In this document: positions 6,653-16,657 of the stretch, piece by piece
Position numbering within the stretch: the first letter of the stretch is position 1
How the letters are laid out: every line of letters starts with the position of its first letter
Assembly (NCBI GenBank): GCA_030017655.1
Contig: JASEIM010000011.1
Span: forward strand, 1 to 64,000
Direction: 5' to 3'
Source: Methanobacterium sp.
Lineage (GTDB): Archaea; Methanobacteriota; Methanobacteria; Methanobacteriales; Methanobacteriaceae
Length of the DNA: 64,000 nt
Notes under the pieces: generated by a model
Database searches by the model: none
Told to the model about the DNA's origin: nothing
What the model saw: only the letters and a program-made list of their open reading frames with translations
Made by a program: the position numbers and the translations under genes

Positions 6653-7849
6653 TTATTCTTTAGCTATGATGCGAGAAAGCTCTTCTATATCTGCATTAAC
6701 TTCAATAGGCTCCACACAGGCATTAATAGCAGTATTAGGATCTTTTAGTAAGTGTCCTGTAACAACACATACTATCTGTTCATTTTTATCCACTTCTCCA
6801 CTCTCTACAAGCTTGATAAGACCGGCAATTGACGCTGCAGAAGCAGGTTCTACTCCAATCCCTTCAGTCCTCGCCAGCAATTTCTGGGCGCTTAAAATTT
6901 CCTCGTCAGATACTGTTTCTGCAAATCCATTAGATTCATTTATGGCCATAATTGCTTTTTTAGCGCTTACTGGTGCCCCTATCCTTATTGCTGTGGCAAC
7001 AGTTTCAGGATTTTCAAATGGAATTATATCGTCTTTATTTTCTTTTATAGCTTTGACAATCGGAGCTGCTCCTTCTGCTTGAATTCCTGTCATCATAGGC
7101 AGATCTTCTATAAATCCTGCGTTATAGAATTCTTTAATTCCCTTCCATATTGCAGATATGTTACCTGCATTTCCAACAGGCAAAATAATCCTGTCTGGAG
7201 ATTTCCATCCAAGATCATCCACTATTTCAAACCCAATGGATTTTTGACCTTCCAATCTGAAGGGATTAACAGAATTCAGTAGATACAATTGACCTTCAAG
7301 TGCAAGGGCAGTTATAGCCTCAAGAGCTTCATCAAAATTTCCCCTAACTGATAATACATCCGCTCCATGGAACATTGCCTGGGCAAGTTTACCAAGAGCC
7401 ACTTTTCCAGATGGAAGAAGTACTATGCAGCGTAATCCGGCTCTTGCAGCATATGCAGCAAGTGAAGCTGATGTATTTCCTGTGGATGCACATCCAACAG
7501 TATCTACTCCCAATTCAATGGCTTTTGTAATTCCAACACTCATTCCTCTGTCTTTAAAGCTCCCTGTTGGGTTTGAGCCTTCTACTTTAACGTAGAGGTC
7601 TACTCCAAGTTTTTCACCGAGCTTATCGCATTTGCAGAAAGGAGTTCCACCCTCTTCAAGACTTACAATCTTTGCAGGATCCACAGGCATAAATTCCTTA
7701 TACTTCCACATTGTGGATTTTCTGCAATTAAAAACCTCTTTAGAAATTTCTGGTTCGCATATAACTTCAAGTATCGAACCACATTCACTACAAGTATATA
7801 TTATATCGTTTAAATCGTATTTTGCACCGCATGTAATACATTTTATCAT
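6653..7849 (-). CDS. thrC: Threonine synthase
   Basis: This PLP enzyme converts O-phosphohomoserine to threonine. The 398 residues begin with a zinc-ribbon-like segment (CITCGAKYDLNDIIYTCSECG) common in archaeal ThrC. The PLP-lysine motif SNPTGSFKDRGM follows near residue 93, then CASTGNTSASLAAYAARAGL and the phosphate-binding loop LPVGNAGNISA. The start ATG has GGTGAAATC upstream. The spacing to neighbours suggests its own transcript. Confidence 0.95.
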   Translation of the reverse strand: MIKCITCGAKYDLNDIIYTCSECGSILEVICEPEISKEVFNCRKSTMWKYKEFMPVDPAKIVSLEEGGTPFCKCDKLGEKLGVDLYVKVEGSNPTGSFKDRGMSVGITKAIELGVDTVGCASTGNTSASLAAYAARAGLRCIVLLPSGKVALGKLAQAMFHGADVLSVRGNFDEALEAITALALEGQLYLLNSVNPFRLEGQKSIGFEIVDDLGWKSPDRIILPVGNAGNISAIWKGIKEFYNAGFIEDLPMMTGIQAEGAAPIVKAIKENKDDIIPFENPETVATAIRIGAPVSAKKAIMAINESNGFAETVSDEEILSAQKLLARTEGIGVEPASAASIAGLIKLVESGEVDKNEQIVCVVTGHLLKDPNTAINACVEPIEVNADIEELSRIIAKE

Positions 7850-7930
7850 GATTTCACCATTTTGTAATTTGATAAATAATAAATAATTTTAATAAATATT
7901 CTGTTTAAAGGGGCAATTTAAAACCAGGAG

Positions 7931-8590
7931 TTATAACATGCCTCTAACGTAATTTCCCCATGCTATGGTAAAATTAGCCTCAATAAATGCCCCTATGAGA
8001 ATTAGAATAATTGCTATTGCAAGCAGGACTAAGGATTCCTTTAAGTCGTCGTAACCTGCATACATTATTTGTTCTAACTGCTTTTTTAAAGGCAAATATC
8101 CTTTAATTTTCGTCAAATTACGCATAAAACTGAATATAACGCTTGCAAGCCTGAATCCTGCAGTTCCTGCAATAATAATTCCCGTTATTTCGAATATCCC
8201 GTGAGGTAGTGTATAGATAATAAAATTACCGATCGGGAATTGTGAAGCTGCATATCCAATAAAAATACCGTTATAAACCAGTATAAGTGCAGTTCCTAAT
8301 CCAAAAATAATTCCCCCACCATAGATAAGAAACGCAATTTTAAGATTATTAATAAAGATAGATAAGGTTGTAAGTTTAATTTCGCCTCTGTTTATGCTTT
8401 CTTTAAATGATCTAAGTACTTCTCTCATAATCTGGTCAATAGTGCCAGATAAGAAATAGCCTGCAAACATGGATGACAGAAATAAAGCTGCTGAAAGTAT
8501 TAAAAAGTGTTCATTACGTTTATAAAGGCCCGAAAAAAAGCCTTCGTGGTCTTCTTTACCCGAATATCTCTCAATATCTCTTTCTAACAT
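7931..8590 (-). CDS. SpoIIM-like (DUF95) integral membrane protein
   Basis: The 219 residues contain about five hydrophobic segments (around 31-50, 88-108, 110-135, 140-160 and 185-208). The central FLIYGGGIIFGLGTALILVY, followed by NGIFIGYAAS and LPHGIFEITGIIIAGTAGF, is the signature of the stage II sporulation protein M / DUF95 family. Archaeal members have no known role. The start codon lies inside the end of trpS (seven-base overlap), so the two are probably cotranscribed. Confidence 0.8.
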   Translation of the reverse strand: MLERDIERYSGKEDHEGFFSGLYKRNEHFLILSAALFLSSMFAGYFLSGTIDQIMREVLRSFKESINRGEIKLTTLSIFINNLKIAFLIYGGGIIFGLGTALILVYNGIFIGYAASQFPIGNFIIYTLPHGIFEITGIIIAGTAGFRLASVIFSFMRNLTKIKGYLPLKKQLEQIMYAGYDDLKESLVLLAIAIILILIGAFIEANFTIAWGNYVRGML

Positions 8591-9690
8591 TTAGGTTCCC
8601 TTTCTAAAATTTTTTGAGCAATTTTCTTTGATTTTTCCCGTTTCTTGGAAAATTCATTTAAGAAGTCCTTCATCATCTCTGCTACATTCTTTTTACACTC
8701 ACCACACATAATATTACCGCTTTTGCATGACTCATATAACTCGGTGAGTTTCTTCTCTGATGGTTCCAGATGGTAAAGAACCAGTTCATAAACTGTGCAG
8801 ACTTCCGGAACTCCGCCATATTTACGCTGCTCATCAAGACTATCTTTACCGCCGGTTTTAGCTGATCTAACCTTCTTTTCTGCAGTTTCAGGAGAGTCAC
8901 TTAAAAAGATAGCAGTATTGGGTTTGCTGCTTGACATTTTATCTCCAGTAAGCCCTGTAATAAATCTGTGGTAAGTTGATGAAGGTGGAATAAACCTAAA
9001 TTTACTTTTAAATCGTTCTGCAATGTCCCTTGTAAGACGTATGTGCGGATCCTGATCTGGCCCTACAGGAACTACAGATGGTTTAGGGCCACCACATTCT
9101 TCCAGTTGGGGGTGAAGAATATCTGCAACCTGAATTAGAGGCGCATAAAGATGTGCAATGTTTGTACTTCCATGAAAACCGTATATGGCTTTCATTTCAT
9201 TGAAAGTGACCTTTTTTGATAGCATATATGCCAGATCTCCCACAGCTCTATTTTCTGATTGGAGATAGGTGTTTATGTTTTTCTTTTCAAGGTCCAGGCC
9301 CAGTGCAATGTAATTGGTAATGTATTCAGATATCGCCAGTTCCTTTGAAGTTTCAAAATCAACTCCTCTCGCAGAATAAGCCTCCATGTCTGCTATGGGT
9401 ATGTGTATGTCTGCTCCCTTCTTCTGGTACCATATGATCTGATCAACGATCATTTTATGGCCTATATGCATTTTTCCACTTGGCATCATGCCGCTTATAA
9501 CTGCAAATGGGTTTCCTTCCCTCATTGATTTTACTATTCTGCCGTAATCTCTCTGGCCAAAAACAATGCCCCTTGTTATTAGATGATGAGGAGATTCAAT
9601 TTCTTCAACAAAATCTGCAAATGGTTTAATTCCAAATTGTTCTATGAGTTTTTCATAATCTAAAGTTGCTGAACCCCATGGATCTATCAC
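8584..9690 (-). CDS. trpS: Tryptophanyl-tRNA synthetase
   Basis: This class I synthetase charges tRNA-Trp. It has the HIGH motif in MPSGKMHIGHKMIVDQI and the KMSKS motif as GDKMSSSKPN, and resembles the archaeal/eukaryal TrpRS in its long N-terminal part. A start at GTG 9690 (MIDPWGSATLDYEKL) is preferred over 9699, because the upstream GTG lies inside the AGGTGA ribosome site itself. The length is then 368 residues. It overlaps the SpoIIM-like gene downstream. Confidence 0.94.
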   Translation of the reverse strand: MIDPWGSATLDYEKLIEQFGIKPFADFVEEIESPHHLITRGIVFGQRDYGRIVKSMREGNPFAVISGMMPSGKMHIGHKMIVDQIIWYQKKGADIHIPIADMEAYSARGVDFETSKELAISEYITNYIALGLDLEKKNINTYLQSENRAVGDLAYMLSKKVTFNEMKAIYGFHGSTNIAHLYAPLIQVADILHPQLEECGGPKPSVVPVGPDQDPHIRLTRDIAERFKSKFRFIPPSSTYHRFITGLTGDKMSSSKPNTAIFLSDSPETAEKKVRSAKTGGKDSLDEQRKYGGVPEVCTVYELVLYHLEPSEKKLTELYESCKSGNIMCGECKKNVAEMMKDFLNEFSKKREKSKKIAQKILEREPKC

Positions 9691-9869
9691 TTTGTTCACC
9701 TGAATTAAGATTTAAATTTTAACATATACAAATTGCTCAAGATAATTTGTATTTTATGGTCATTTCCAACAATGATGTTAATAATCAATGCAATATTTTA
9801 TAATTTACTATTAATTGCCTATTTTAGAATATATAATGTATTAAGTTATTTATTTTAAATACTGTTCTT

Positions 9870-10373
9870 TTATGGCCTTGTCCATTCTACATTGTAATAT
9901 GTGATGTCGTTTTCTTCATCAACAACTGCAAAAAGAAGCTTTTTATTTACTCCATGTGCTACCCGAACATAACTTGAAAAATCAGTTGCTGGAATCTCAC
10001 AATTTTCAGGAACCACCTTTACAAGATAATCTGAATGACCGTCACCAGGGGATTTTCCTCTTTCATACAGCCTAAATTCAGAGCCGTATTTAAATCCTGT
10101 CTTAACAATATAACCCCTGTTTCTAAGATCACTGTAAACAAGGTATTTTATGAATAGATCTTCTCCACGAACCATTTCAAACATTTCATCTATTGATATG
10201 TTTTTTCCTTTCTTTGAAATTTTTAATTTGCCTTTTTCAGCAAGATAAAGTGCCTCAATAAGGGTAATTTGCAACCCTTCCTCACTCATATTCCCATAAT
10301 GGCTTTTTTCGTGGAGTTTTATTCCTTTTTTATCTTTGATTATAACTAAATTTCCTGATAATTCTGAATTCAT
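9870..10373 (-). CDS. endA: tRNA-splicing endonuclease
   Basis: This 167-residue homodimer/homotetramer-type EndA cuts bulge-helix-bulge introns in tRNA and rRNA precursors. The catalytic triad is visible: Tyr in GFKYGSEFRLYERG, His in GDGHSDYLVKV and Lys in HGVNKKLLFAVVD. The length is that of the short alpha-4 archaeal form. It lies between trpS and hxlB, all leftward. Confidence 0.93.
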   Translation of the reverse strand: MNSELSGNLVIIKDKKGIKLHEKSHYGNMSEEGLQITLIEALYLAEKGKLKISKKGKNISIDEMFEMVRGEDLFIKYLVYSDLRNRGYIVKTGFKYGSEFRLYERGKSPGDGHSDYLVKVVPENCEIPATDFSSYVRVAHGVNKKLLFAVVDEENDITYYNVEWTRP

Positions 10374-10401
10374 TGTAAATCACTTGAGATTTTATTCTAA
10401 T

Positions 10402-10989
10402 TTACTTCTCAATTATTGCATGCCTTCTTTTTAGATCTGTTTCTTTTTTACCAAGACGTGCCATAAACTCAGCTATAAGCCCATCAAGGAATAAATGAGT
10501 ACTATCTTCAAAAAGAGTACCCATTGGAGCTAAATCATCATAATGTCCCTTTAAAACATTTGATGTATAGTGTTTCCACGGTCTTTTTGTTTTACTTTTA
10601 ATATTAATAACAACATCTAAACTTTCTCGAAGTCTTGACTCTGGATTTCCAGTTATTCCTATAACCTTTGCATTAACTTCCTTTGCCGTTTCAGCAGCTA
10701 AAGTAACGGTTTTAGTTTCTCCAGATCCTGATATTGCAATTAAACAGTCTGATTTTTTAATTGCAGGGGTTGTTACATCTCCAACAACAAATACTGTAAA
10801 GCCAAGATGCATAAGTCTCATTGCAAACATTTTTCCAACAAGTTCAGACCTTCCAGTTCCCACAATAAAAACGCCTTCTGAATTTACAATAGTATCTATC
10901 ATTTCAGAAACGCTTTCTTCTTCTATCTTATTTATAACTTCTAAAGCATGTTTAGTGATTTCTTTAGCTGTTTTTTTTACGTATTTCAT
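10402..10989 (-). CDS. hxlB: 6-phospho-3-hexuloisomerase
   Basis: This SIS-domain isomerase interconverts hexulose-6-phosphate and fructose-6-phosphate in the ribulose monophosphate pathway. Archaea lacking the oxidative pentose phosphate pathway run it in reverse to make ribulose-5-phosphate. The family signature is GVFIVGTGRSELVGKMFAMR with DCLIAISGSGETKTV. At 195 residues the length is normal. The fused or neighbouring hxlA is not in this window. Confidence 0.9.
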   Translation of the reverse strand: MKYVKKTAKEITKHALEVINKIEEESVSEMIDTIVNSEGVFIVGTGRSELVGKMFAMRLMHLGFTVFVVGDVTTPAIKKSDCLIAISGSGETKTVTLAAETAKEVNAKVIGITGNPESRLRESLDVVINIKSKTKRPWKHYTSNVLKGHYDDLAPMGTLFEDSTHLFLDGLIAEFMARLGKKETDLKRRHAIIEK

Positions 10990-11026
10990 CTTATTCCCTG
11001 TAATAAATTAATTTAAATGGATTTAT

Positions 11027-11698
11027 TTAAAGTCCGGTTATTCTAATACCGGCCAGTTTTATTCTATTTCGAATATTGAGATTTATAAGCAATGGGGTAA
11101 TCTTTTCCACAATTCTTGCATTTTCAAGGGGGCCGCAGTCTATGGCTTTAACGCCAGGAATCTTTTCTGCAAGTGCCATAACCTCTTTTTTAGCTTCTGC
11201 ATCATCTCCAGATATTAGACAATCACATTCTACATCTTCAGTTATATTCAGCAGGCTTGCAGCACTGATATTGTTAAAAGCAGATATAACTTTTACATTT
11301 TTATCTTTTAGGAATTCAGCAGAGCGTTCTGCAGCAGATCCATTCCATACTTCAATATATCTTGTTGGTTTTCCTCCAATACAGCCATCTAAAGGAACTG
11401 TTGCATCGATCATTATTTTATCTTCTAACTGGTCTTTTACGCTTCTAAGAGTTACCATTTGAGCTTGAAGAGGCACAGTTAATAATGCAATGTCACCTTC
11501 TGCTGCTGCTTCATCATTGGTCATTCCAGCAACATTTCTGGTTTCATCACCATCTAACATATTTTTTATCATATCAACCGTATTTTCAGCTTTTTTAATA
11601 TCTCTTGAGCCGATTATTACAGTTTCGCCTGCTTTTACAAATCTTACTGCCAATCCTATTCCCTGATCTCCGGTTCCACCAATCATTGCAATTTTCAT
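11027..11698 (-). CDS. npdG: F420H2:NADP oxidoreductase
   Basis: This soluble enzyme moves hydride between coenzyme F420 and NADP+, providing NADPH for biosynthesis in methanogens. The N-terminus MKIAMIGGTGDQGIGLAVR is the dinucleotide-binding loop, followed by IIGSRD, which recognises the NADP phosphate. The C-terminal NARIVEKITPLLINLN matches Fno family proteins. It has 223 residues and an ATG with GGGGATTTTTT upstream. Confidence 0.93.
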   Translation of the reverse strand: MKIAMIGGTGDQGIGLAVRFVKAGETVIIGSRDIKKAENTVDMIKNMLDGDETRNVAGMTNDEAAAEGDIALLTVPLQAQMVTLRSVKDQLEDKIMIDATVPLDGCIGGKPTRYIEVWNGSAAERSAEFLKDKNVKVISAFNNISAASLLNITEDVECDCLISGDDAEAKKEVMALAEKIPGVKAIDCGPLENARIVEKITPLLINLNIRNRIKLAGIRITGL

Positions 11699-12286
11699 AA
11701 AAAATCCCCATTTTTAAATATCATTAATATTTTATCTTATTTACATTATTTAATCAACAATATTTAAGAATGATCCAATGTATAATTCGAAAATAGATAT
11801 TTTAACTTTAAAATTTGGTTATATAAATTTATTCCGTTGATTGATTAATCTGTAAATATGAAGCTCATTTTACAATTTAAAATGGTCTCCTTTTGATTTT
11901 TAATTATTATTTTCACCTTAAGTTCAATCATTTCATCAAATAATATCATACTTATGATAAAATAAATATTAATTGAGGCTATATCTAATTGCCGAAGATC
12001 TCTATTCGGCTCCAATAAAATCCCCAAATCTTTATCAAATTTAGATAAAGCTTTAATAACCCTTTAATTAGTATTAGAGATGGTTATGGGTGAGAAATAA
12101 TTTTGTTGAAGGATGATCACGATATAGTTAAAAATCTCCAGTAAAACATGTTATGAAAAATGCCTGAAGAATCAAAGGAATTTACACGTCCTTTTTTAAT
12201 TACACATACACATTGAAAGTCAAAGACAATAGATTAATTAAAAAAACTGAAAGAAAAAATGAATCGGGATTTTCTTTAATGCTTCA
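11699..12286. other. Non-coding or decayed region
   Basis: No convincing gene is present. A 60-codon leftward frame (11845-12027) has no recognised similarity. A stem CTTTATC-n7-GATAAAG lies near 12035-12055. Between about 12080 and 12280 the plus strand holds short protein-like fragments interrupted by stops, for example LLKDDHDIVKNLQ and MPEESKEFTRPF. This could be the remains of a small gene, but no family can be assigned. Confidence 0.4.
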
Positions 12287-13045
12287 TCATTTAAAATTCT
12301 TTAAATTATTTATGTAATCAAGACTTTTTAAAATTTCATCCTGCTTTTTAACTTCGATTACACAGATTCCATCAAATTTAATCTTATTTAAACCATTAAA
12401 AAGCGATTCAAAATCAATACTTTCACTTCCAATTGCATCGTGATTATCAAATGAACCGTCATTATCACTCAGATGAATATGCTCCAGATTATCATAATTA
12501 AGCATATCTTCAACAGATATGCCCATATTATGAGCGTGGCCCACATCAAGAGTCATGTAGGCGTTGATTTCTTTTATTATATTATTAAGTTCTTCTAGAT
12601 CCTTGCAAATCATTCCTTCCATGTCCGGCATGTTTTCAACGCACATCTTTATTCCCATGTCTTCAGCATATTCAGAACACTCCTTTAGCGAATTTAAAGT
12701 GTTATTCATAATTTGTTCCTTAAATTTACGTGCTAAAAATGCCATATGACCTGGATGGACAACAACAACTTGAGCATCAATTTTCACTGCTAAATCCATT
12801 GAATTTTTTATTTCTTCCACTGAAGCTTTTCTAATAGAATGGTTAGAAGAAGCTAAATTGATGTCCGAAAGAGGTGCATGTACGCTTGTTTTAAAATTAT
12901 AGGAATTAACAATTTCATAATCTATTGAATTATATGGATATTCCTTTATTAGTTCAATATATTCTATTTTGATGCTTTTTAAATAATTTAATATTTCTTC
13001 AAGAGACATTGGGAATAATGCTAATGTAGATACTCCTATTTTCAT
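12287..13045 (-). CDS. Sugar phosphate isomerase/epimerase-like TIM barrel (AP endonuclease 2 fold)
   Basis: The 252 residues follow the xylose-isomerase-like barrel pattern with metal ligands at strand ends: SVHAPLSDINLA, VVVHPGHMA, MCVENMPDM, YMTLDVGHAHN, EHIHLSDNDGSFDNHDAIG and ICVIEVKKQ. The ligand set (His, His, Glu, Asp, His, His/Asp, Glu) is that of a divalent metal enzyme. Family members include isomerases, epimerases and endonuclease IV, so the substrate is unknown. It is a single gene between two non-coding gaps. Confidence 0.8.
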   Translation of the reverse strand: MKIGVSTLALFPMSLEEILNYLKSIKIEYIELIKEYPYNSIDYEIVNSYNFKTSVHAPLSDINLASSNHSIRKASVEEIKNSMDLAVKIDAQVVVVHPGHMAFLARKFKEQIMNNTLNSLKECSEYAEDMGIKMCVENMPDMEGMICKDLEELNNIIKEINAYMTLDVGHAHNMGISVEDMLNYDNLEHIHLSDNDGSFDNHDAIGSESIDFESLFNGLNKIKFDGICVIEVKKQDEILKSLDYINNLKNFK

Positions 13046-13101
13046 TTTATCACTTATTTAAGTTGTTTATTCAAAAAAAGTTAATAAAAATTTCATTCCG
13101 A

Positions 13102-14928
13102 TCATTCACTTCTTATTCTTGCTTGAATAGGAATATTTCGTTTTAATGCATCCAAAATAATTGTTGCAAGTTCAATATCCTTTTTTATTTTTATAGTTCC
13201 TTTTTTCCCGACTGTTGCCGTAAATAAGTATTCATCATCCACTATGATATCAAAAGGAATACCTACAGCCTCTTTACCAAAGTTTAAAACCACATAATTA
13301 CCGGCAAGTTCAACATCCACTTCAGATGTTTTTTCAATTTCCATTGCTTTAAAAGGTTCAACGCCAATACTTATGCCTATTCGCTTTTCAACTTCGTCAA
13401 TTGTCTTTCCTTTTTTACCAATGAGTCTTGGAATATGTTCCTCATCCATCCAAACCGTTGCACGCTTATCTGATTTCATATCAACTTCAATATGAGCTCC
13501 AGGAACTGTTTTCTTAATTTCTTTAATTATTTCCCGCTCTGCAATCTTTTGAACAGGAGTTTTCTCATAAGAAGTTGCTCCCACTTCCATGACAATTGTC
13601 TGCTCACCGTAGGTGTATATTTCATGGGCAAGGTCTCCAGTTTCAAAATCCCTGATCTCAATAACTGGTCTTGATAGATCTGCCTCTATCATTCCTGTTG
13701 GGACTTTTACAGTAAGTGCAACATCATAAACTGCCGCAACATTTCCCTCGTTTATGAAAATTGTTGTATCCACAATTGAAGGGATTATTCCAAGTTCTAC
13801 CCGTCCAATCACTCTTTGAATAGCATCTATTGGTCTTGTAGCATGTACAACTCCAATCATGCCCACACCTGCAAGTCTCATGTCAGCAAAAATTTTAAAA
13901 TCTCTTGTTTTCCTTAATTCATCATATATTGTGTAATCTGGACGTACTAAAAGTAAAATATCGGCTGTTTTTTCCATACTTCGCTCTAATGGCGCATACT
14001 GAGTAATTTCATTCCCAACCTGAAGGTCTCTGGGTGATTCCATGGTTTTAACCACTGAATTCAGATTTTGACTATAAAATTCAGCGATAGCCTGGGCAAA
14101 TGTTGTTTTACCGGCACCAGGAGGTCCTGATATTAATATTCCTTTAGCTCTTTCCCTTAACCTTTCTATAAGTTGTTCTGGGAGCCTATAATCACTAAGA
14201 GATACCTTTGCAACAGGCCTGACAACTGTAATTTCAAATCCATCGGAAAATGGAGGTCTTGCAATGGATATTCTGTACTCTCTAAACTGAACTACTGTTG
14301 CACCTTCTCTTTCAATCTCGATGAAACTTTTAAAGTCACTTTTTGCTCTTTCTACAATTTCTCTGGCCATACTTTCAATTTCAGCATAATGTAATGGCCT
14401 AGAACCAACTTTAACAAGTTTAATGTTTCCAGGTGTTCCTTTCTTTGCCATCGGAATAACGTCTTCTTTTAGATGAACTGACATGGTATTTTCATCGAAA
14501 TATTTTGTAATCTCCAGATCTTTATATTCTACCATTTCCGGCTGATAATAAATAACATCCAGTCCCTGGGCTTTTGCAACTTCTGTTTGAACTTTATCAC
14601 TTGTAATTAATGTTGCATCATTATCCTGTGCTGTATCTCTTATCATGGCGTCTATTTCTCCGCCCCTTGCCAGAGATATCTGTTCTAATGTTGGTCTTTT
14701 TCCAATGTAATTTAATACAATGGTCCCTTCTGTATATAACTGCTGAAGATTTTTTAATTCTTCTAAACCATTAAAACCTGTTTCTCTTCCCCTGTTAGCC
14801 TGATTTTCCAATTCAGATACAACTGCTTCTGGTATTATTACTTCTGAGCCCCTAAATTCATCTTTCTGAACAATTTTAGTTATCCTTCCATCTACAATTA
14901 CACTCGTATCTGGAACAATTCTCATCAT
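13102..14928 (-). CDS. PIN-domain / VirB11-like ATPase / KH-domain protein
   Basis: This 608-residue archaeal protein has three parts. An N-terminal PIN nuclease-like domain runs over 1-130 (VPDTSVIVDGRI, SELENQANRG, DAMIRDTA, LITSDK with acidic residues). A VirB11/PilT-type secretion ATPase follows over about 190-430, with Walker A GPPGAGKTTFAQA and a Walker B-like region around LLLVRPDYTIYDELRKT. A C-terminal KH RNA-binding domain has IPRLIGKKGKTIDEVEKRIG. The combination is conserved in Euryarchaeota without a proven function; RNA handling at ribosomes is a reasonable guess. No inner membrane partner gene is next to it, which argues against a pilus role. Confidence 0.88.
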   Translation of the reverse strand: MMRIVPDTSVIVDGRITKIVQKDEFRGSEVIIPEAVVSELENQANRGRETGFNGLEELKNLQQLYTEGTIVLNYIGKRPTLEQISLARGGEIDAMIRDTAQDNDATLITSDKVQTEVAKAQGLDVIYYQPEMVEYKDLEITKYFDENTMSVHLKEDVIPMAKKGTPGNIKLVKVGSRPLHYAEIESMAREIVERAKSDFKSFIEIEREGATVVQFREYRISIARPPFSDGFEITVVRPVAKVSLSDYRLPEQLIERLRERAKGILISGPPGAGKTTFAQAIAEFYSQNLNSVVKTMESPRDLQVGNEITQYAPLERSMEKTADILLLVRPDYTIYDELRKTRDFKIFADMRLAGVGMIGVVHATRPIDAIQRVIGRVELGIIPSIVDTTIFINEGNVAAVYDVALTVKVPTGMIEADLSRPVIEIRDFETGDLAHEIYTYGEQTIVMEVGATSYEKTPVQKIAEREIIKEIKKTVPGAHIEVDMKSDKRATVWMDEEHIPRLIGKKGKTIDEVEKRIGISIGVEPFKAMEIEKTSEVDVELAGNYVVLNFGKEAVGIPFDIIVDDEYLFTATVGKKGTIKIKKDIELATIILDALKRNIPIQARIRSE

Positions 14929-14958
14929 ATTTCTCTCCTAATATTTTAAAAAGTTTGT

Positions 14959-15357
14959 TTAATCCTTATTATAAACTTCATCTGGTTCAAAAACTTTATT
15001 TCCAACAATTTCTAATTTATTATCTTTTAATTCCCTAAAGAAGCAGGATTCATAACCTTCATGACAGGCTCCACCTTTTTGGCTAATTTTAATAAGAACA
15101 GCATCCTCATCACAGTCAACCAGTATTTCCTTCACTTCCTGGAAGTTTCCTGAACTTTCTCCCTTAAGCCATATCTTCTGGCGTGAAGTACTCCAGTAAT
15201 GTGCTTTTTTTGCATCTATTGTCTTTTGAAGGGCTTCACGATTCATAAATGCCACCATGAGAACCTCTGAGGTCTTATAATCTTGAGCGACTGCTATGAC
15301 CAGTTCCTGATCTCCTACTTTATGTCTGAAGTTCAAACCGCTTTCTGCTATATTCAT
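14959..15357 (-). CDS. hisI: Phosphoribosyl-AMP cyclohydrolase
   Basis: This enzyme catalyses the third step of histidine synthesis, opening the adenine ring of PR-AMP. At 132 residues it is the stand-alone HisI form, not fused to HisE. It shows MVAFMNREALQKTIDAKKAHYWS, WLKGESSGNFQEV, VDCDEDAVLI and the zinc ligand region GACHEGYESCFFRE. It begins four bases after the hisS stop, so hisS and hisI are cotranscribed, a neat pairing of histidine charging and synthesis. Confidence 0.96.
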   Translation of the reverse strand: MNIAESGLNFRHKVGDQELVIAVAQDYKTSEVLMVAFMNREALQKTIDAKKAHYWSTSRQKIWLKGESSGNFQEVKEILVDCDEDAVLIKISQKGGACHEGYESCFFRELKDNKLEIVGNKVFEPDEVYNKD

Positions 15358-15361
15358 ATGA

Positions 15362-16657
15362 TCATCTCATTTCAATTTCTTGATGTAATTTTGTGTATAA
15401 GTCGTTTAAATCAACCAGTTGCTGATCTCCAGACTTCATATTTTTTAATGTTACTTTTCCAGCATCTATATCTCTTGCACCGACTAAAACTACATATTTT
15501 GCTCCCAAGTTGTCTGCATAGGACAATATTTTCTTAGTTTTTCGTTTTGCAAGATCTACATCAGTTTTGATACCTTTTTTCCTCAAATTTTGGGTTATTT
15601 TAAACGCCTCGTCCCTCATTTCCTGAGATAGTGGCGCGACAAATATATCTACATGTCCTTTAATTGGAATCTCTGTATTCTGTTTTTCAAGTGCCCCCAT
15701 AACTCTGTCAAACCCAAAGGCAAATCCTGTGGATTCCACTGGTTCGCCGCCAAACACTTCTATTAAATTATAGGTTCCACCACCACTTATTTGTTTTTGT
15801 GCTCCAAGTCCATGTACATAAATTTCAAATACAATTCCTGAGTAATAGTCCAGTCCCCTTGCTATACCGAGATTTACAATGTAATTTGTAAATCCAAATG
15901 TTTCAAGAGTATTTAAAAGCTCTTCCAGATCATTCAAAGACTTAGAAGCACCTTTACACTTTTCTACAACGCTTCTGACTTCTTCTATGACTTCTTTATG
16001 TCCCTTCATTTCAATCAGATTTAAAAGGGTTTCTTTAAGGATTGAAGATACATTTAAGTTATTCAGCAAATTTTCAAGTTCTTCAACATCGCCTTTATCA
16101 ACCAAACCCATTATTTTTTCCTGATCACCTGCAGCAACTTCAGCATCGCTTAAAAGACTTCTGATAATTCCCAGGTTTCCAATATGGAATTCAAAATCCT
16201 TTAATCCAAGTTCTTCTAAGGCATGAGCCGCCATGGTAATTACTTCTGCTTCTGCCTCTGGAGACTTTCCTCCAATCAATTCACATCCAAACTGCCAGAA
16301 TTGTCGGAATCTACCGGCTTGAGGCCTTTCATATCTAAAACAGCTGCCAAAATAGTACATTTTAATTGGTTTTGCATGTCTCTGAAGTTCATTGAGGTAA
16401 AGCCTTGCAACTGGAGCTGTTAACTCCGGCCTGAGTGCTAAATCCCGGTTTCCTTTATCTTTAAAGTGGTAGATTTCTTCTTTAATTGCCTCTCCTGATT
16501 TTGTGGTAAAAAGGGTGAGATCCTCAAATATTGGTGTTTTTATTTCACCATAACCATAATTTTCAAATACTCTGCGTAATGTGTTTTCAACGTATTTTCT
16601 CTTTTCCATTTCCTTAAATAGAAAATCTCGTGTTCCTCTGGGTCTTGATATTTCCAT
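15362..16657 (-). CDS. hisS: Histidyl-tRNA synthetase
   Basis: This class II synthetase charges tRNA-His. It has motif 2 FRYERPQAGRFRQFWQFGCE, the histidine-binding GLDYYSGIVFEIY and motif 3 GFAFGFDRVMGAL, then the C-terminal anticodon-binding domain. The ATG at 16657 (MEISRPRGTRDFLF) is chosen because AGGTGA lies just upstream; the longer frame from GTG 16666 starts inside that site. The protein has 431 residues. It is the first gene of the hisS-hisI pair. Confidence 0.95.
   Translation of the reverse strand: MEISRPRGTRDFLFKEMEKRKYVENTLRRVFENYGYGEIKTPIFEDLTLFTTKSGEAIKEEIYHFKDKGNRDLALRPELTAPVARLYLNELQRHAKPIKMYYFGSCFRYERPQAGRFRQFWQFGCELIGGKSPEAEAEVITMAAHALEELGLKDFEFHIGNLGIIRSLLSDAEVAAGDQEKIMGLVDKGDVEELENLLNNLNVSSILKETLLNLIEMKGHKEVIEEVRSVVEKCKGASKSLNDLEELLNTLETFGFTNYIVNLGIARGLDYYSGIVFEIYVHGLGAQKQISGGGTYNLIEVFGGEPVESTGFAFGFDRVMGALEKQNTEIPIKGHVDIFVAPLSQEMRDEAFKITQNLRKKGIKTDVDLAKRKTKKILSYADNLGAKYVVLVGARDIDAGKVTLKNMKSGDQQLVDLNDLYTKLHQEIEMR

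Noticed and set aside
11845..12027. 60-codon leftward frame in the npdG upstream gap
   Set aside because: TTG start only, no recognisable motif and strongly A/T-driven residue use. It could be real if conserved, but the sequence alone does not support it.
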